Shown in pieces: positions 11,245 to 23,607 of a DNA stretch of 64,000 bases. The notes under the pieces were generated by a model, which was not told the DNA's origin, ran no database searches, and worked only from the letters and a program-made list of their open reading frames with translations. Within the stretch, counting starts at the first letter, position 1; every line of letters begins with the position of its first letter. The DNA is from Sparassis latifolia (Eukaryota > Basidiomycota > Agaricomycetes > Polyporales > Sparassidaceae). A program made the translations under genes and the position numbers. The stretch covers positions 930,001 to 994,000 of the forward strand of contig CM031557.1 in assembly GCA_018466975.1 (NCBI GenBank). Direction: 5' to 3'.

Positions 11245-13059
11245 TAATCCATCTTTCCCGGGGAGACGTGTCAAAGCGAGGTAGGATGCATTGTCCGAGC
11301 TATTGGATGTCATAACGTATAACTTGCAGTGAGGGCCTGGCCATTCATGCCATGTGTATTCTTTCTTGAATGTCGAGCATCTCGGATACCGTGTGTACCC
11401 ACAAATTTCTGATTCACCATTCAGTCTGCATATCTGAATAGTCTATCATACATGAATAACAGGCTCGCGCATCCAATTTCCTGCCATCGCTACCGCTCTT
11501 CAAAGCTTCACCGCCACCACTCTCACATTTATCTCGAGCCTGGCGGAGACAAGTACTTACACGTAGCCCCCAGTCCTCCGCGACTGGAAGTCCTTGCCTC
11601 TCGCTTCCTGGTTGCACAGCTACGCCATTTTCCATTTCCATTTGCATGCTGATATTGGGTTACCAATTGAGCCATGAGAGGACAAGTAAGGCCAAGTACT
11701 ACTGGAAAATGTCCTTCCAATATTTGCGTCACGCTAACTTGCACGTGATGCGTGACAGACGCGAAGTGGTGCATCCTCATTGTCACGCGGTCAGCACCCA
11801 ACATTCAACTCTTCCGTGCAACTTCCGTGCCCGACATTTCTGATCGATGGCATGAAGTTATTTAGAGCTCTTCAAGCGTACCACCTTGAGTCAGGATGGG
11901 ACCGGACCCGTGCGTCGATGCTTGCAATTGCATAGCAAGATTCTTCTGTCCGGGGCTCGGACTGTGCCTCCGGGCCCGGTATGCCGCTTTCGTCGCTCTG
12001 AATACCTGAATCTGACTGGGCACCGGGTCAGATACCTAACTCACTGTGTCTTCTGTCGTGCATTCTCATATCTAAACAAGATATCGTCCAGTTGCTTTCG
12101 CGCATATTCGCTGAGCATCTCCCGAGGACTTCCTCAAGGAGGATCCGAGTGTCTTGTGGTCTTCTGTGAGTTTTACGTGGTATTTCTTTTTATCATGATT
12201 GCATTGCTTGTCAGTACTGCTATTGGCAAGTCCATATCTCTCAACGTGAAGCCGCGCGAGCTGGGCGCTTGAAGGACATATTTTAACGAGACAAATGCCC
12301 GTTGGTCAACGTGCGCCAGCATAGTTGCGACAGAAGACTCTCCTTTTTAATACCGGCCTCGTGTCGCCATCCTCGTTACTGTTGAGTTTGGTGCCACCGC
12401 TACTTCAACGTGTCATATAGAAGACCAAGTCGGTCGGCGGTTAGACATATGACTCGAAGTTCGCTGATGCCACGGTTTAGTCAGTGAGTAGCATCTTCAC
12501 CTCCTCTACTATCTCAGGCCTCTAAAGTCTTCAAATTTACATACGAAGCTCATGGGTATGTCGAGACAGGCGCCAACGCGATTTTGGCACCTTCGACTCC
12601 GCCTTGTGAGTGTCCGTTTACTGTCAGCCTTATTCGAAGCAATAGTGATGTGGGTCTGCTGATGCCACTGTTGTGGCGCATCTCCGGGTCAAGGACTTAA
12701 TATCGTCCAACCTCAGCCCTTTTCCGTCAGAGGTTGACATGCTCGCCCTCAGAATCCGTCATGTGTGTCGGCGCACAACTTCTGCGGCCCCATATCGAGT
12801 GGTATCTTGTCCGTCCAAGCAGTGAACTGCTCAGGATTGAGATACCGTTTCCTCTATTGTTCCGTGCTTGCGACACATGACTTGTAGTGGCTGTCAAGAC
12901 AGTGTGCCCGAGACTTTTCACTCCTTCAGTTACCGTTTTCACGCCATGACCTATTGACATCCCATGCACCCTCCTGAATAGCAGCCCTATAAAGTCTGCT
13001 AGACCTTGCCCTTTGGATCTCATCGTCTAGAACATCCTCCTGTTCTCGTCGTTTCCAAG
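11245..13059. other. Gene-free stretch upstream of the S53 peptidase
   Basis: Frames such as 11886-12272 on the plus strand have no recognised motif and lack supporting splice structure. The last part holds the peptidase promoter. Confidence 0.4.
12988..12993 (+). promoter_or_regulatory. TATA box of the S53 peptidase gene
   Basis: TATAAA sits 72 bp upstream of the start codon at 13060, a spacing common in basidiomycete genes with strong regulated promoters. Confidence 0.5.
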
Positions 13060-15145
13060 ATGGTCTTCGCTTATGTCCTCCTCGTCGCATCCCTCGCTCT
13101 TCTTACTTTGTGCAATCCCATGTCTCGCAACATGAAGCTGCATGAAAAGCGCGATGGCGTTCCCACAGGCTTCGCTCTCGTCGGTCCAGCTCCGCCGGCC
13201 ACGGTCCTCGATTTGCGCCTCGCGCTCGTGCAGAGTAATCCCGCAGGCCTTGAGCAAGCCCTGTACGATGTCAGTACGCCGTCAAGTGTCAACTACCGCA
13301 AGTACCTGACCAAGGAGGAGGTCCGTACGATTCATCTCGAGAGCTCGACGGACTGATCTTCATTGGTATGCGTTGGAAAGGCTGCGCAATTTGTCTCGCC
13401 TGCCGCAGAAAGCCTCGCCGCCGTGAATAATTGGTTGAAAGCCAATAACATCGATACCACTGTGCTCACTCCGGCGGGCGACTGGATGGGCTTCAGCATT
13501 TCTGTCAGTCAGGCGAATAAGCTCTTCGACACTGAGTTCTCCACTTTCGAACACTCGGCCTCATGCGAACAGAGCATTCGGACGCTCGCGTACTCTATCC
13601 CTGCAGAATTACAGGGTCACCTCGACTTCGTTCATCCCACTATCACGTTCGTCGCTGCTACCCTAAAACAGTAGCCTGTCTCTGACAATCTTATTGTTAG
13701 CTTCCCCATCTATTTAGCGAGCTCCTCTCCCTTCTCTGTGTCTACCAAGTCGACTCGTGCTACAGTACACGAAAGGCAGGACTCCTGCGCGAACGCTGTC
13801 ACCCCTGCGTGCTTGCAGGCTCTCTATGGTATACCTTCAACCCCTGCTACTGAGATGTCCAATCAGTTGGCTGTCACTGGCTTTATCAATGAATATGCAA
13901 ATTTAGCTGACCTCGCAGTGCGTTATCTTGCAAACTAGGAGTATGCTGTGCTCATCTTCGTGTATCAGACCTTTCTGGAGGACTACAGACCAGATATGTC
14001 GAGCGCCACGACTTTCTCGCTGGAGACTCTCGACGGTGGCTCAAACCCACAAAACTTCGGAAGTGCCGGTCTAGAAGCTGTACGTCATGCTCTCAACGCA
14101 GTCAAAATCGCATCCACTCATACCTTTTGCGTAATAGAATTTGGATACCCAGTATACTGTGGGCATTGCGTCATATGTCCCCATTACTTTCCTCTCCGTT
14201 GGCTCGGAATACCATGATGGTCTGGGGGGTTTCCTTGATGCAGCAGACTTCTTCCTTGCAGCAGATGAACCTCCAAAAACCGTGACAACTAGTTATGGAT
14301 TTGATGAAGGTTATATCTCTTCAGGTCTTGCGAAGTGAGCTCGTTCAGCTTGATATGGCAGCGGGTCATGCGCAGCACTAACGTGTTTCAGCAACCTCTG
14401 CAATGCATATGCCCAGCTCGGAGCTCGCGGTGTGTCTCTTCTATTCTCTTCCGGAGATGGCGGTGTTGCCGGGACCAGATACGGGGGGGAGCCCTGCAAT
14501 CGCTTCTTGCCTACATTTCCATCCGGCTGCCCTTTGTGCGTTACGTTTGCAACTCCTTCTAGAACACAACCTTTTTACACATTCCACCAGTGTTACCGCC
14601 GTAGGCGCAACCGAAGGAGTTGGCCCTGAGATCGCTGCGCCGTACTCAAGTGGTGGCTTCTCCAACATCTTCGTTGGGCCGTCGTACCAGGAAGTAGCGA
14701 AACTTGGTTACGTCTCGCAGATCGGTAACACTTACGGGGGTCTTTACAATGGAACTGGGCGCGGATATCCAGACGTGTCCGCTCAGGGCACAAACTACCA
14801 AATTGTGCTGAATGGCGTTGTCAACAGTGTTCTAGGCACGAGCGCGTCGACCCCCACATTCGCCAGCATCATCGCCTTGTTGAATAATGAACTGGCGCTT
14901 GCAGGAGAGGATCCGCTCGGCTTCTTGAACCCGTGGCTGTATGGGCCTGCCGCTTCAGCATTCAACGACATCACCTCAGGCTCCAATCCCGGGTGTGGCA
15001 CAGACGGGTTTCCCGCGATGGCTGGCTGGAATCCGGTATGTTGTTCATGTGAGACTACTGCGCACTTGCTGAGATTTGTGTACTACAGGTCACTGGCCTT
15101 GGAACACCGAACTATGAGAAATTGAGAGCGGCAGCCGGTCTGTAG
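13060..15145 (+). CDS. Secreted sedolisin (S53) tripeptidyl-peptidase-like protease
   Basis: Eight exons: 13060-13320, 13381-13646, 13701-13917, 13969-14079, 14138-14334, 14392-14535, 14591-15035, 15089-15145, giving 565 residues. S53 peptidases are acid serine proteases that fungi secrete to digest protein. The N-terminus is a signal peptide (MVFAYVLLVASLALLTLC), followed by a pro-region of about 170 residues (YRKYLTKEE, then NNWLKANNID). The catalytic Glu and Asp lie in GLEANLDTQY, which spans an intron. The oxyanion Asp is in LLFSSGDGGV, the nucleophile in LGTSASTPTFAS, and the calcium site at the C-terminus (DITSGSNPGC then GWNPVTGLGTPN). The chosen 54-bp intron 13647-13700 (donor GTTCGT) makes the pro-region read HPTITFPIYLASS; the obvious alternative would need a 30-bp intron. 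No lesions are seen. Confidence 0.93.
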
Positions 15146-15398
15146 GCGAGTAGGGCGCTTGGGTCTGGGCTTACTGGGTGGAATTTTGGAGATGTAGCTA
15201 TGACAGCACAGGATTTTCGGTGTATGTCGCACAAGCAATCGAGATGTGCTGAGATCATCAATAGTCATCTAGATTTTACCATCAAGCTGTGATTTGGAAG
15301 AGCAAACAACAGCCCAACATCTTAAGGAACACTGCAGCATTAGGTTTGTAAAAGTCAAGGTCGTAACATACGCGATATCACAGCCAATCTACCAGCAA

Positions 15399-16603
15399 TC
15401 AGTAGAGATACTCGGGCAGACTCGTCAGATCGATCGGCGCGGCAGCAGAAGGGCTCTTCGCGAGCGACTCTCGCGGTGGAGCACAGGCCTCTTCGTCAGG
15501 TTCGACGCCAAGGTCGAAAGGCCGAACACAGTTGTTGTCGGCATAGAACCAGTCTGCATCGGTCAGCCAGACGTCCGCGTTCGCCAGGTCCTTCTCCCTG
15601 CTCGCGATCGCCGGAGACGGCGCGCCAGAGACGGGTAAGGAGAGACAGAAGGCCTCTCCGGTGTCGACATCGAGAGTCTTGAATTGCGCCAAGGCGGCAT
15701 TCTCGTTGCTTGATGAATATGCGGTGACGGGAGACCCTTGCAGCGACGTTAAACCGGCATCATCCGAGAGCGCGCACGGCGTCGACCTGTCGAGCGAGGG
15801 GGAAAGGGGGGCGACTGAATTGAACTTGGGAGGACGAGGTGAGACACCACCGTGCCCAGTGAATGGTGCAGACGATCCGTCGGGCTTGTGCAAGAGCTGC
15901 CACTCGTGCTCGTGAGGAGATAGCGGGGGACTCGACTGTGCGTGGATGCTGGCCTCACGGTGGGCATTCTCGTCCCGCCGTGCATCAACCTCGCGGGGGC
16001 GGTACCGCCGGGCTGCACACGAGTGCGGGAGCCGGAAGACTGAGGTGAAATTCCACTGGCGGAGCCGATGAGAGGCGGGCTGATCATATGGAAATGGATA
16101 CCGCGAACGCTCGTGATACAGTCGGGACAGTTGCATCGCCTGATGCTGTCGATATCTCGGGTGCAAATTGTGCTGGGAGGACGCATGAGAGCCATAGATG
16201 AGCGGAAGTGGACGAGTTCCACGGCGCTTGCAGGGAGCGCTCGCAAAGATTTCTCTCTTTCGCTGTCGCCTTGGAGGCTTAACGCCTGCGCGACCTTTAT
16301 CATGCGTGCATATCGACGCTTGCGGTATCTCATCGTGAACACGGTTGCGAGTATCAGGACGATTGCAAGCAGGACGACGCAAATTGATACTGCATATGTA
16401 ACGGCGGATGTGGGACCAAAGGGAGATTCAGACTGTGGAGCAATGCCCGGGACGGAAGTAGGAGCACCGGTAGTCACGGCAGATGCTGTTACAGAATCAG
16501 AGGTTTCGCTGACAGGAGTGGACGAGACGAGAGGGGATAAAGCCATAACCAGAAGCGGAACGACGACATCAAGGCGATAGAAACGACGGGAGAGCTTGAC
16601 CAT
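15399..16603 (-). CDS. Single-pass membrane protein with Ser/Thr-rich ectodomain, function unknown
   Basis: Read on the minus strand from the ATG at 16603. An N-terminal hydrophobic signal peptide (LDVVVPLLVMALSPLVSS) is followed by a short Ser/Thr/Pro-rich outer part and one membrane span (AVSICVVLLAIVLILATVF). A basic stop-transfer (RYRKRRYARM) and a long cytoplasmic tail with Ser/Pro stretches follow, ending LTSLPEYLY. This layout resembles fungal cell-surface sensors, but no sensor domain is recognised. The two halves are in different frames. A GT-AG intron 15936-16018 (83 bp, weak donor GTGCAG) joins them in phase as exons 16019-16603 and 15399-15935, 373 residues. The alternative is a one-base loss in a C tract near 15995. 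Confidence 0.65.
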
Positions 16604-17150
16604 CTTGCGTACCGGGAGAACTAAGAAAACGTCGAAAAGCGAAGTACGCGGCAACTCGAAGCAGCCAAGTGGGCACCGTAGCGACCACGCACGCGTCGTT
16701 TTGGGCCCTGGGGCTGGCATTGCAGATGGGACTGTCGGCTGGCGTGATCGGTATACAGCAGTCCATATGCAAATGCAGTACACACGTAAATAAGGAATCA
16801 ATCACTAGACTCGTTTTTAGCAAGACATCATGGGTGCTGTCTATAAGCGATAGCAAGAAAAGCTCGCGCACCTCATCGGGTTTGGGGACTCCTGGACTGG
16901 GTCACAATGAGTAAGGTAAATAAAGAATTAAGATAAGAATTAAGATACGCTGTGGCCCGCCATGGGCAGACGAGGATGTTTTGGTGGTGTCATACCTCAC
17001 TGGCATACAGTCAGTTATAATTGTATGTTGCGAAGAACGAACATCATAACGACTTGCCAATTGGAGCCACGTACGTGCGCGCGTCGTGTTCGCGTGACGC
17101 GTCATTACTACAACTTACACAGGACGCATAACTCCTTTTTTCCCGAGGAA
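16604..17150. other. Gene-free stretch
   Basis: It holds the promoter of the membrane-protein gene on the minus strand and otherwise nothing recognised. Confidence 0.4.
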
Positions 17151-17456
17151 ATAACTTGGAAAAATGCGTGGAAATCAACAAAGTTATACTGCGGGAAAAA
17201 CATGAGGAAAAAACGTGTAAAAGAACAAAGCATTTCCGCAGTTTTTCCACTGGAAATAAGTTGGTCGCCAAATATGGTAGTTTTGTCCGGGTTTTGGCAT
17301 GTCCTGGCATGTCCAGTTGCCTGATATGGTAGGCAACTTATTTCCAAGGGAAAAACCGTGAGAATGTTTTGTTCTTTTCTCACTTTTTTCTGGAGGTTTT
17401 TCCTCTGAAAATATATTATTGATTTCCATGCTTTTTGCCAGGTTATTTCCAATGGA
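17151..17456. mobile_element. Fold-back (MITE-like) element
   Basis: The left arm (17151 to about 17272) and the right arm (about 17329-17456) are imperfect inverted copies along their whole length. Matching blocks include GGAAATAA, GGAAATCAA, GGAAAAAC, AAAAGAACAAA and GGAAATAAGTTG, in the same order. The arms meet around two copies of GGCATGTCC near 17295-17312. It codes for nothing: the open minus-strand frame through it simply follows the palindrome. The arms have diverged by many substitutions, so this is an old insertion. Confidence 0.75.
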
Positions 17457-20400
17457 TAAAAGTGGTAATGCTTCCTGTGTTAGTAACTAGGCCTTTTAGC
17501 CATCCTGGAAGGTGATTCAAGTGAGTAGAAGTCAACTGGGATTCACCTAAGCTGCTGTATAACATTATGTGAAGCGTGGAAGAGAGGCAATCTTTCTAGC
17601 GACGAGTTTAGACTCCCGGCCGTAGATAACTTGTACGCAAAACATGGGCCAGTCAGAACTTGTCACGTCATCAGGTTCCTTGCAGATTCTACGTCTACCG
17701 TATCAAACTGGAGCCGTCCGGACTTCTGACGTTTTGTCAAAAGACACAGATAATGGTGAGTGTGCATGTAAGCCCGTATCCGCAAAAAAAATCTTATCTA
17801 CAATATCTCTGCCTACGGCGGCCCCGACAGTTCTCGGGCTCTGCACCGCAGCAATCGACGAGAGCACCGTCGTCGCACGTCAGAGTGCACCAGCCTCTCT
17901 ATCTCTCGCTCGACGTGTAGCACGAGGAGAGTCCTGTCCTTCCCGACCAAGTCCACCGGAGTCGCAAGACCAGAGCAGTTGAGTCGCGTTCTACGGTGGT
18001 CTGGACTTCCACCTCCCGCGACAGTCATCCTACTCATTCCGATCCTTGTATCACTATGGTGCAAGATGCGATAAGGTACGGATCTTCCTCGCCGTTATCT
18101 CAAAGTACGCGTAAGGTCGTTGCCCCGCCGTCCCTCGCCGTCCGCGGACCGGACGCAGGACATGGCGGAGCCGCGGAGGCCAGGCGGGCCGCCCCGATCC
18201 ATGTGGACGCCGATCGGGCGCACCGGTCGCTAGGCGCCCCCGCCCCGACTGCGGTGCCGGTGAATCGGCGCCCCGCCGGCACAGATTGGGCGGCGGGCGG
18301 GCGACCATGTGCAGCACTGGCCTGCTGGTCGTTTTGCCTGTGATTTAATTGACCGTCTGTCAGCGGTCGACGAGTCTCGTGGTGGGTCGACTTGGGGGTC
18401 ATTATCGGCTAGGTAAGATGTGGAGCTCGAGAAGTATACACGTCTTTGTGAACTCAGTGTATGCCATTATGTAGACACTGAAGAAATTTCGCAGAGGTCG
18501 TGGAGGGGCCGCGGTGGAAGCATTAATAATTTGGGTTTATTACTTAGCCTTCCCAAAGGTCCCCGCACATATGTTGATCCGTGCCAACGCAATAATGGAC
18601 AATTACCGCGTGATTTCTTGCATATTCAACGCCAGAGTATTCGCCTTGTCCTCGGACATGATGTTTCAAGGACTGGAAATTCGAATTTGCATTACTCATC
18701 GGATAAAACGAAAAGTACATGTTCAGGTAGGATACATGATAGTCAGGTGAGGAATATGTGCGGCGATATGATATGCCCTGATCAGTCAGGTTGTCACGAT
18801 GTGCTGTTGGGGAGGGCTTGAGCGGAGCAAGTAAGGTCGATCGGGGTGAGACCGCCCTACGTAAATGAGGACATGCGCGCTGGCAGAACGGATCTTAGCT
18901 AGGTCGAGGGGAAGATAACATGCTGAAGTGGACACGGTTGCACAACTGCGGCGGGTACGAGAGCGCTGATGACTGCGGTGAAGCTATCAGTGCGCTTGTA
19001 CGGTACATGGAAAGATAGCGTGCACTAACCGTGGAAGGTATTTGCGGCGTAGCTCGCAAAGCCTGTGAACAATGCAGCGGCCGAACAGCGTGTCCTCATA
19101 TCAGAGCGACCGCCACAGACATTTGGAGCCGAACAATCAATTAATTCTGGCAACGGATGGGTCAAGAAAGATGGGCAATTAAAGGCGTTGAACTACCGCA
19201 TTGTCGAAGTAGACGTCTGATTTGCCTCTACTAGGTATTTTGCTAGCTGCGACAGGCAGGCGCATGTATGGTCGCAATGAAGCTTAAAGTTGTCTGGCCA
19301 AGGCAACCATTTTCGGAAACCAGCTGCGGTGCTGAACTGAATGAAAAGTTGTCACCATCTTCGGTATCTAGGTTGCGGAGAGAGAGAGCCTAAGGAATTC
19401 TGATGCGGCTTTGAATGACTGCGAAACGATGTTCATTCAAATCTTTATGCAAATGTTTTCCGTAGTATTCACAGCGTCAGAGGTGGACGAACCCACACTT
19501 ACCTGACATGTGAATTGCGTTCGAGCTGACAAAACTCGTTGGAGGTCAGCATGGAGTCGCGAACGATGCATTCGAACTGAGATGCCGGTCAGGTCCGACC
19601 ACTGGTCAGACGGGCTGAGTCGGTGACGAGCCGCCATCGCGGTGGACAACCCAGTCTGCTCCACAAACTGGAACAAGCCAGAACACGCGACAGACTGCAG
19701 AGGATGACCAGCCATCGACTGAGACCCAGCGGTCGCGAGTGTAGAGAATGTTCTGAGGTCGGACAGATTCACAGAATGCGTTCCGGATTTTCATGAAGGC
19801 GTCGACGAGATGCGTCGAGAACACGTGAAGTTCTACTAAGATTTGTCAGTGTCTTCAAGGAGCAGGCCGGCTTTGTCTTCGAAGGTCACAGCAGAATGGC
19901 TGGACGATGACGCAAGCGGACGTGAAAAAAAAGGAATCTGCGATCAAAGTTAGTGCCGCCGGCTGTTTCCGAGTTTTCCTCTTCCTTGCACATCGAAGCG
20001 ACAGTCGCCATCTGTCTTCTCTCATGCGCGCGCATCCGTTGGCGACGAGCACGCTGTTGGCACCATGGGGGCCGCATGGGCGCCATGGCGTGCTCATCGT
20101 GATGCCCGGTGAGCAATGCAGCTCATTTGAGTTTTAGGATTTCGTGAATCGTGCAACGTTAGTTTTCCGGGTTTTCTGAACAGACAGAATTGATGCCGAC
20201 CCTCTCCATAAAAGCGGCATTTTTTGATGAATGATGCTCCCGCGACAGCTGCTCCGCACGCGTGATAAGCAGGCGATACGTGCAATTTGCTGCCTGCGTA
20301 CGCTGGAGCAAGCGTTGTGGGGTGTCGTTCGCTGGCGTTCCTGAGCGACAAAGCCTCAAGGACGGAAAAATGAAAAACCACATCCGGGGCAGGGCGGGCC

Positions 20401-20603
20401 TGAGATGGTAGCGAGATCTCTGCGCTCGGAGAGATCTGGCATCCCGGTTTACTGGTGAGCACCATATGGTCGGTGGGAGCACATGCACCACTCCCTGATA
20501 TCCTACAACTTATGGGTCTAGGCGCCCTCTGATAAGAACCCGCTACTTCTCCCGGACGCTTTTCTTTTTCTCCCAGTTCCACACTCCGTCCCTGCAACAC
20601 ACC
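17457..20603. other. 3.1 kb without a supported gene
   Basis: No frame on either strand matches a known family, and minus-strand frames at 19437-19824 and 20094-20726 look like chance. A GC-rich island at 18110-18315 stands out. The last 150 bases are the promoter and leader of the permease gene. Confidence 0.4.
18110..18315. other. GC-rich island of unknown origin
   Basis: About 200 bp rich in CCG, GGC and GCCCC words, clearly more GC-rich than either flank. Frames cross it on both strands but none has recognisable motifs. It may be a captured fragment or a structural DNA patch; nothing in the sequence decides this. Confidence 0.35.
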
Positions 20604-22923
20604 ATGGCCACCAGCATTGCCAACTTGGAGGGCGACCCTCGCATCGTCGACAAACAAGAGGACGGTCATGACTTTTTGGAACCCACACATCCGCGTATGG
20701 GTTCCCTCCTCCCGAGGTTTCGTCACCGTCTCACCCCTACACTAGATGCCAAGGTGACCCTCGAGGAGTATTGCGCTCATGCCGACCGTCAACGGAAATT
20801 CGAGATGGAGGGTCCCTCTACTCTGTCCCCCAGCTCATCCAACATCGGGTAAGTGTTGCCTTCAGGCGTCTTATGTCGTCTGATCCCCCATCCAGAGAGA
20901 AGAATGAAAAGTTTCCCGACATTTCTGTGGAGGCCAACCTCACTGAAGATGAGAAGGAGAGGATCAATGCTCGGCGCGCACTGCGCACAGCATCGGTGAG
21001 TGTGTTCTTGCAGTGTGACTCACCAAGCCTCTGACGTCGCTCCAGTGGGCAGCTGTCTTTTACCTCATCACCACTGATATTCTTGGTCGTACGTGATCGC
21101 GCTCAACGCTCTCATGTTATGCGCCTCTGACCTTTTCCGCTTAGCGTTCAACGCGCCATTCGCCATCAGCCAGGTCGGCTATGTGCCCGGTGTCATTCTC
21201 TACTTCTTTGTAAATTTCCTTCCAATTTCGTGCGAGACTGCGAGATGCTGAGCGATATTGACACGTTCTCCAGATGGGAGCGATCGCGTGCTACACTGGA
21301 CTCTTACTCTGGTGGCTGTTCCTTAAACTCGACTCCGATATATTTCCTGTCAAGACCTACTCTGACATCGCAGAACGTATTTTCGGCAAAGCCGCAAAAC
21401 ATATCTGCACGATCCTTCAGACGATCCAGCTCATCATCAATGTCGGTACCATTTGTCTCAGTAATGGCCAGTCGTTGAGTCAAATGTCAAAAGGCAGAGT
21501 GAGTACCGTCTGGCGCGCACAGTTTATTGATACTGAGCGCGTTTGTTAGCTCTGCTTCGCCGTCTGCATCGTGATCTGGGCTATAGTAGGTATGTTGATT
21601 GGCCAGATCAGGACGCTCAAGAACTTCGGGTGGCTGGCCAATTGTGCTGTCTGGCTCAACTTGCTGTATGTTTGCGTGCCCTCTTGTCTGAGAAGATTCC
21701 ATTTGATGACGGTCGCATCCAAGTATCATTTTCACTTCGATGGGCTTCGTCGCGCACTCCCCGCCAAACTATGCAGCTGCCTTGTCCTCTCTCGGTGTTC
21801 CAGAAGGCCCCATTGTCCACGCCACCTTCGTCAGCGCTCCCCTGTACAATAAAGTGAACGGTATCATGCAGATGGTGTTCGGTGAGCGCAATCCGATTCT
21901 CCACACCGGGCTTGAACTCTGACTGGTTCTGAAAATAGCATACGGTGGTGCTATGATTGTATGTCGAGCCGGCACGCTTGTTCAGCATGATATATTTATT
22001 CCTTCTGTGATGCGGTAGTTCCCCGAGATGCTCGCGGAGATGCGCCGTCCGTGGGACTTTTGGAAAGGCATGTGCTGCGCCCAGCTGTTGATTTTCGCAG
22101 CGTACTTGATGTATGGTGCGTTGTACTGGTCTGGCACTGCAAGCAGTTCTTCTAACCATGATGTATAGGCGTGTTCGTCTACGCCTATCAGGGACAGTTC
22201 ACCCTACCCCTCGCGTATCAGGGTGTCAGCAAATACTCGTGGCAGACACTCAACAACACGTTCGGGTTGATCACTGGTATCATTGCTGTGAGTGTGCACG
22301 CGTCGTTCACTCCCGCATAACCTCATTCATACATCCCATTGTACACAGGCCGGCCTATACGGTAACATTGGTATCAAGGTGGCCTACTACAACATCGTCG
22401 AGGGTATGCTGCACGGACCCCAGCTGATGAGCCGCACCGGTCGGTTCATCTGGACCGGTACGCATGATGAATTATCGGTTCTCGTTCCCCTCACTGACCT
22501 ATATCGTTCAGGCATGGTACTTCTCTATTGGGCTCTGGCGTTCATCGTCGGTGCCGCCATTCCCCAAGTGGCGACTATCTCCGCCCTAGTTGCCGCCGTC
22601 TGCATTATGCAGTTCACCTACTCCTTCCCGCCAGCCCTCATTTGCGGCTTCTACTTCCTAAAAGATGCCCGAGGTGAGACGGGTCGCATGTGGTGGTACC
22701 GCGTACGTCGCACCTTTTCCGCCATCTTCTCGCCAGTCACTCACACGCATTCTTCTTGCAGGGCTTGTTCAGTGGCTATTGGTGGTTCAAGTGGTTCAAC
22801 CTCATCCTTTCGCTCGCCAGCTTCTCAATGGCTGGTCTCGGAATGTACGGCAGCGGCCTGGCCATCAAGGCCACGTTCAAGCTCGGTGCGGCCACGAGCT
22901 TCGGGTGCACTCCCCCGGTGTAG
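20604..22923 (+). CDS. AAAP-family amino acid permease
   Basis: Thirteen exons: 20604-20848, 20896-20995, 21046-21088, 21145-21209, 21274-21498, 21550-21665, 21724-21881, 21939-21958, 22019-22115, 22169-22287, 22349-22457, 22512-22702, 22762-22923, giving 549 residues. AAAP permeases move amino acids across membranes with protons. The N-terminus is a hydrophilic tail of about 130 residues. The first membrane span follows in WAAVFYLITTDILGPFNAPF, the typical TM1 pattern with a Gly-Pro break, and about ten more spans follow, such as LLLWWLFLKL, LCFAVCIVIWAIV, LIFAAYLMYGVFVYAYQG and ALAFIVGAAIPQVATIS. Exons as short as 20 nt occur but all phases agree. The substrate cannot be read from sequence. 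Confidence 0.92.
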
Positions 22924-23279
22924 AATACTGAGTCGCATAGCGATGAACTGCCTACGTGTATTAATTTTGTTATCTGCCGCAAGCTGTGGACTGGGGGAGT
23001 GTTGTACGCGGATCTAACGGTAGCAGCGCTGTAAGCGTCGACACGATATAAGATACGTCTCCTCATGATCTCGTGTGGAATGTGTTGCAATATAAATAAT
23101 GAAGTACTTGCCATGTCTTACTGTGCATCGGTTCACTTGTTAGACTTGGCGTTGGCGTTGGGTAACCACATTGTGGCGTCTCGGGAATCGCGATCGACGT
23201 CCCAAATGAGACAATTACTAATTAGAGCCTGATGAGATCAAGTTCGTCCGATGCCGTCTGTCATGTTGAAGGAATATAT
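22924..23279. other. Gene-free stretch downstream of the permease
   Basis: It holds the 3' untranslated region of the permease gene, then nothing recognised up to the inverted-repeat element. Confidence 0.4.
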
Positions 23280-23607
23280 ACCAAAGTAGTAATAGTAAAA
23301 GTCGCCCCAACTATTACTGGCTTATGTAATGCATTTCTTCGTGCGCGCGAATAGGGCCCGCCATTCGCGCTCCCTCCCCTCCCTCGCAAGCTCGGGGGGT
23401 CCCCCGAACCGGGAGCGCTCAGGCGGGCACTCTAAAGCCTAGTTCGCGCATTTTTTACCAGTCAGGGGAGGCCACAAACCACCCAACCAGAACTTTCTAA
23501 CCCTAACTGAACCTTAACTTCCTAACCCTAACCGAACCCTAACTGCCTAAACAGGGAATGGTTGCCTGCCGAATAGGGTATCCTGGTAATACTATTACTA
23601 CTTTGGT
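23280..23607. mobile_element. MITE-like element with perfect 18-bp inverted ends, an internal stem and telomere-like repeats
   Basis: ACCAAAGTAGTAATAGTA at 23280-23297 returns as its exact reverse complement at 23590-23607. Inside is a long stem: GCCCGCC (23356-23362) and GCGCTCCC (23367-23374) pair with GGGAGCGC (23411-23418) and GGCGGGC (23422-23428). A degenerate telomere-like stretch follows at about 23496-23550. It contains no coding frame. Target-site duplication is unclear. Confidence 0.7.
23496..23550 (+). repeat. Interstitial telomere-like repeats
   Basis: CTAACCCTAACT, CCTAACCCTAACC and ACCCTAACTG occur in a row with short interruptions. The common fungal telomere unit is TTAGGG, that is CCCTAA on the other strand, so these are degenerate telomere-type repeats inside a mobile element and far from any visible chromosome end. 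Confidence 0.65.

Noticed and set aside
13671..13700. 30-bp intron in the S53 pro-region
   Set aside because: Too short; donor at 13647 gives 54 bp with correct phase and a family-like sequence.
15294..15638. Plus-strand frame over the membrane-protein gene
   Set aside because: Shadow of the minus-strand coding region, with no start context or domain.
17108..17452. Minus-strand 114-residue protein
   Set aside because: It follows a palindrome; the apparent protein repeats arise from the two arms.
20094..20726. 210-residue minus-strand frame
   Set aside because: Overlaps the permease start on the other strand and has no family match.
23496..23550. True chromosome end
   Set aside because: The repeats are degenerate, short and flanked on both sides by unique DNA and intact genes.
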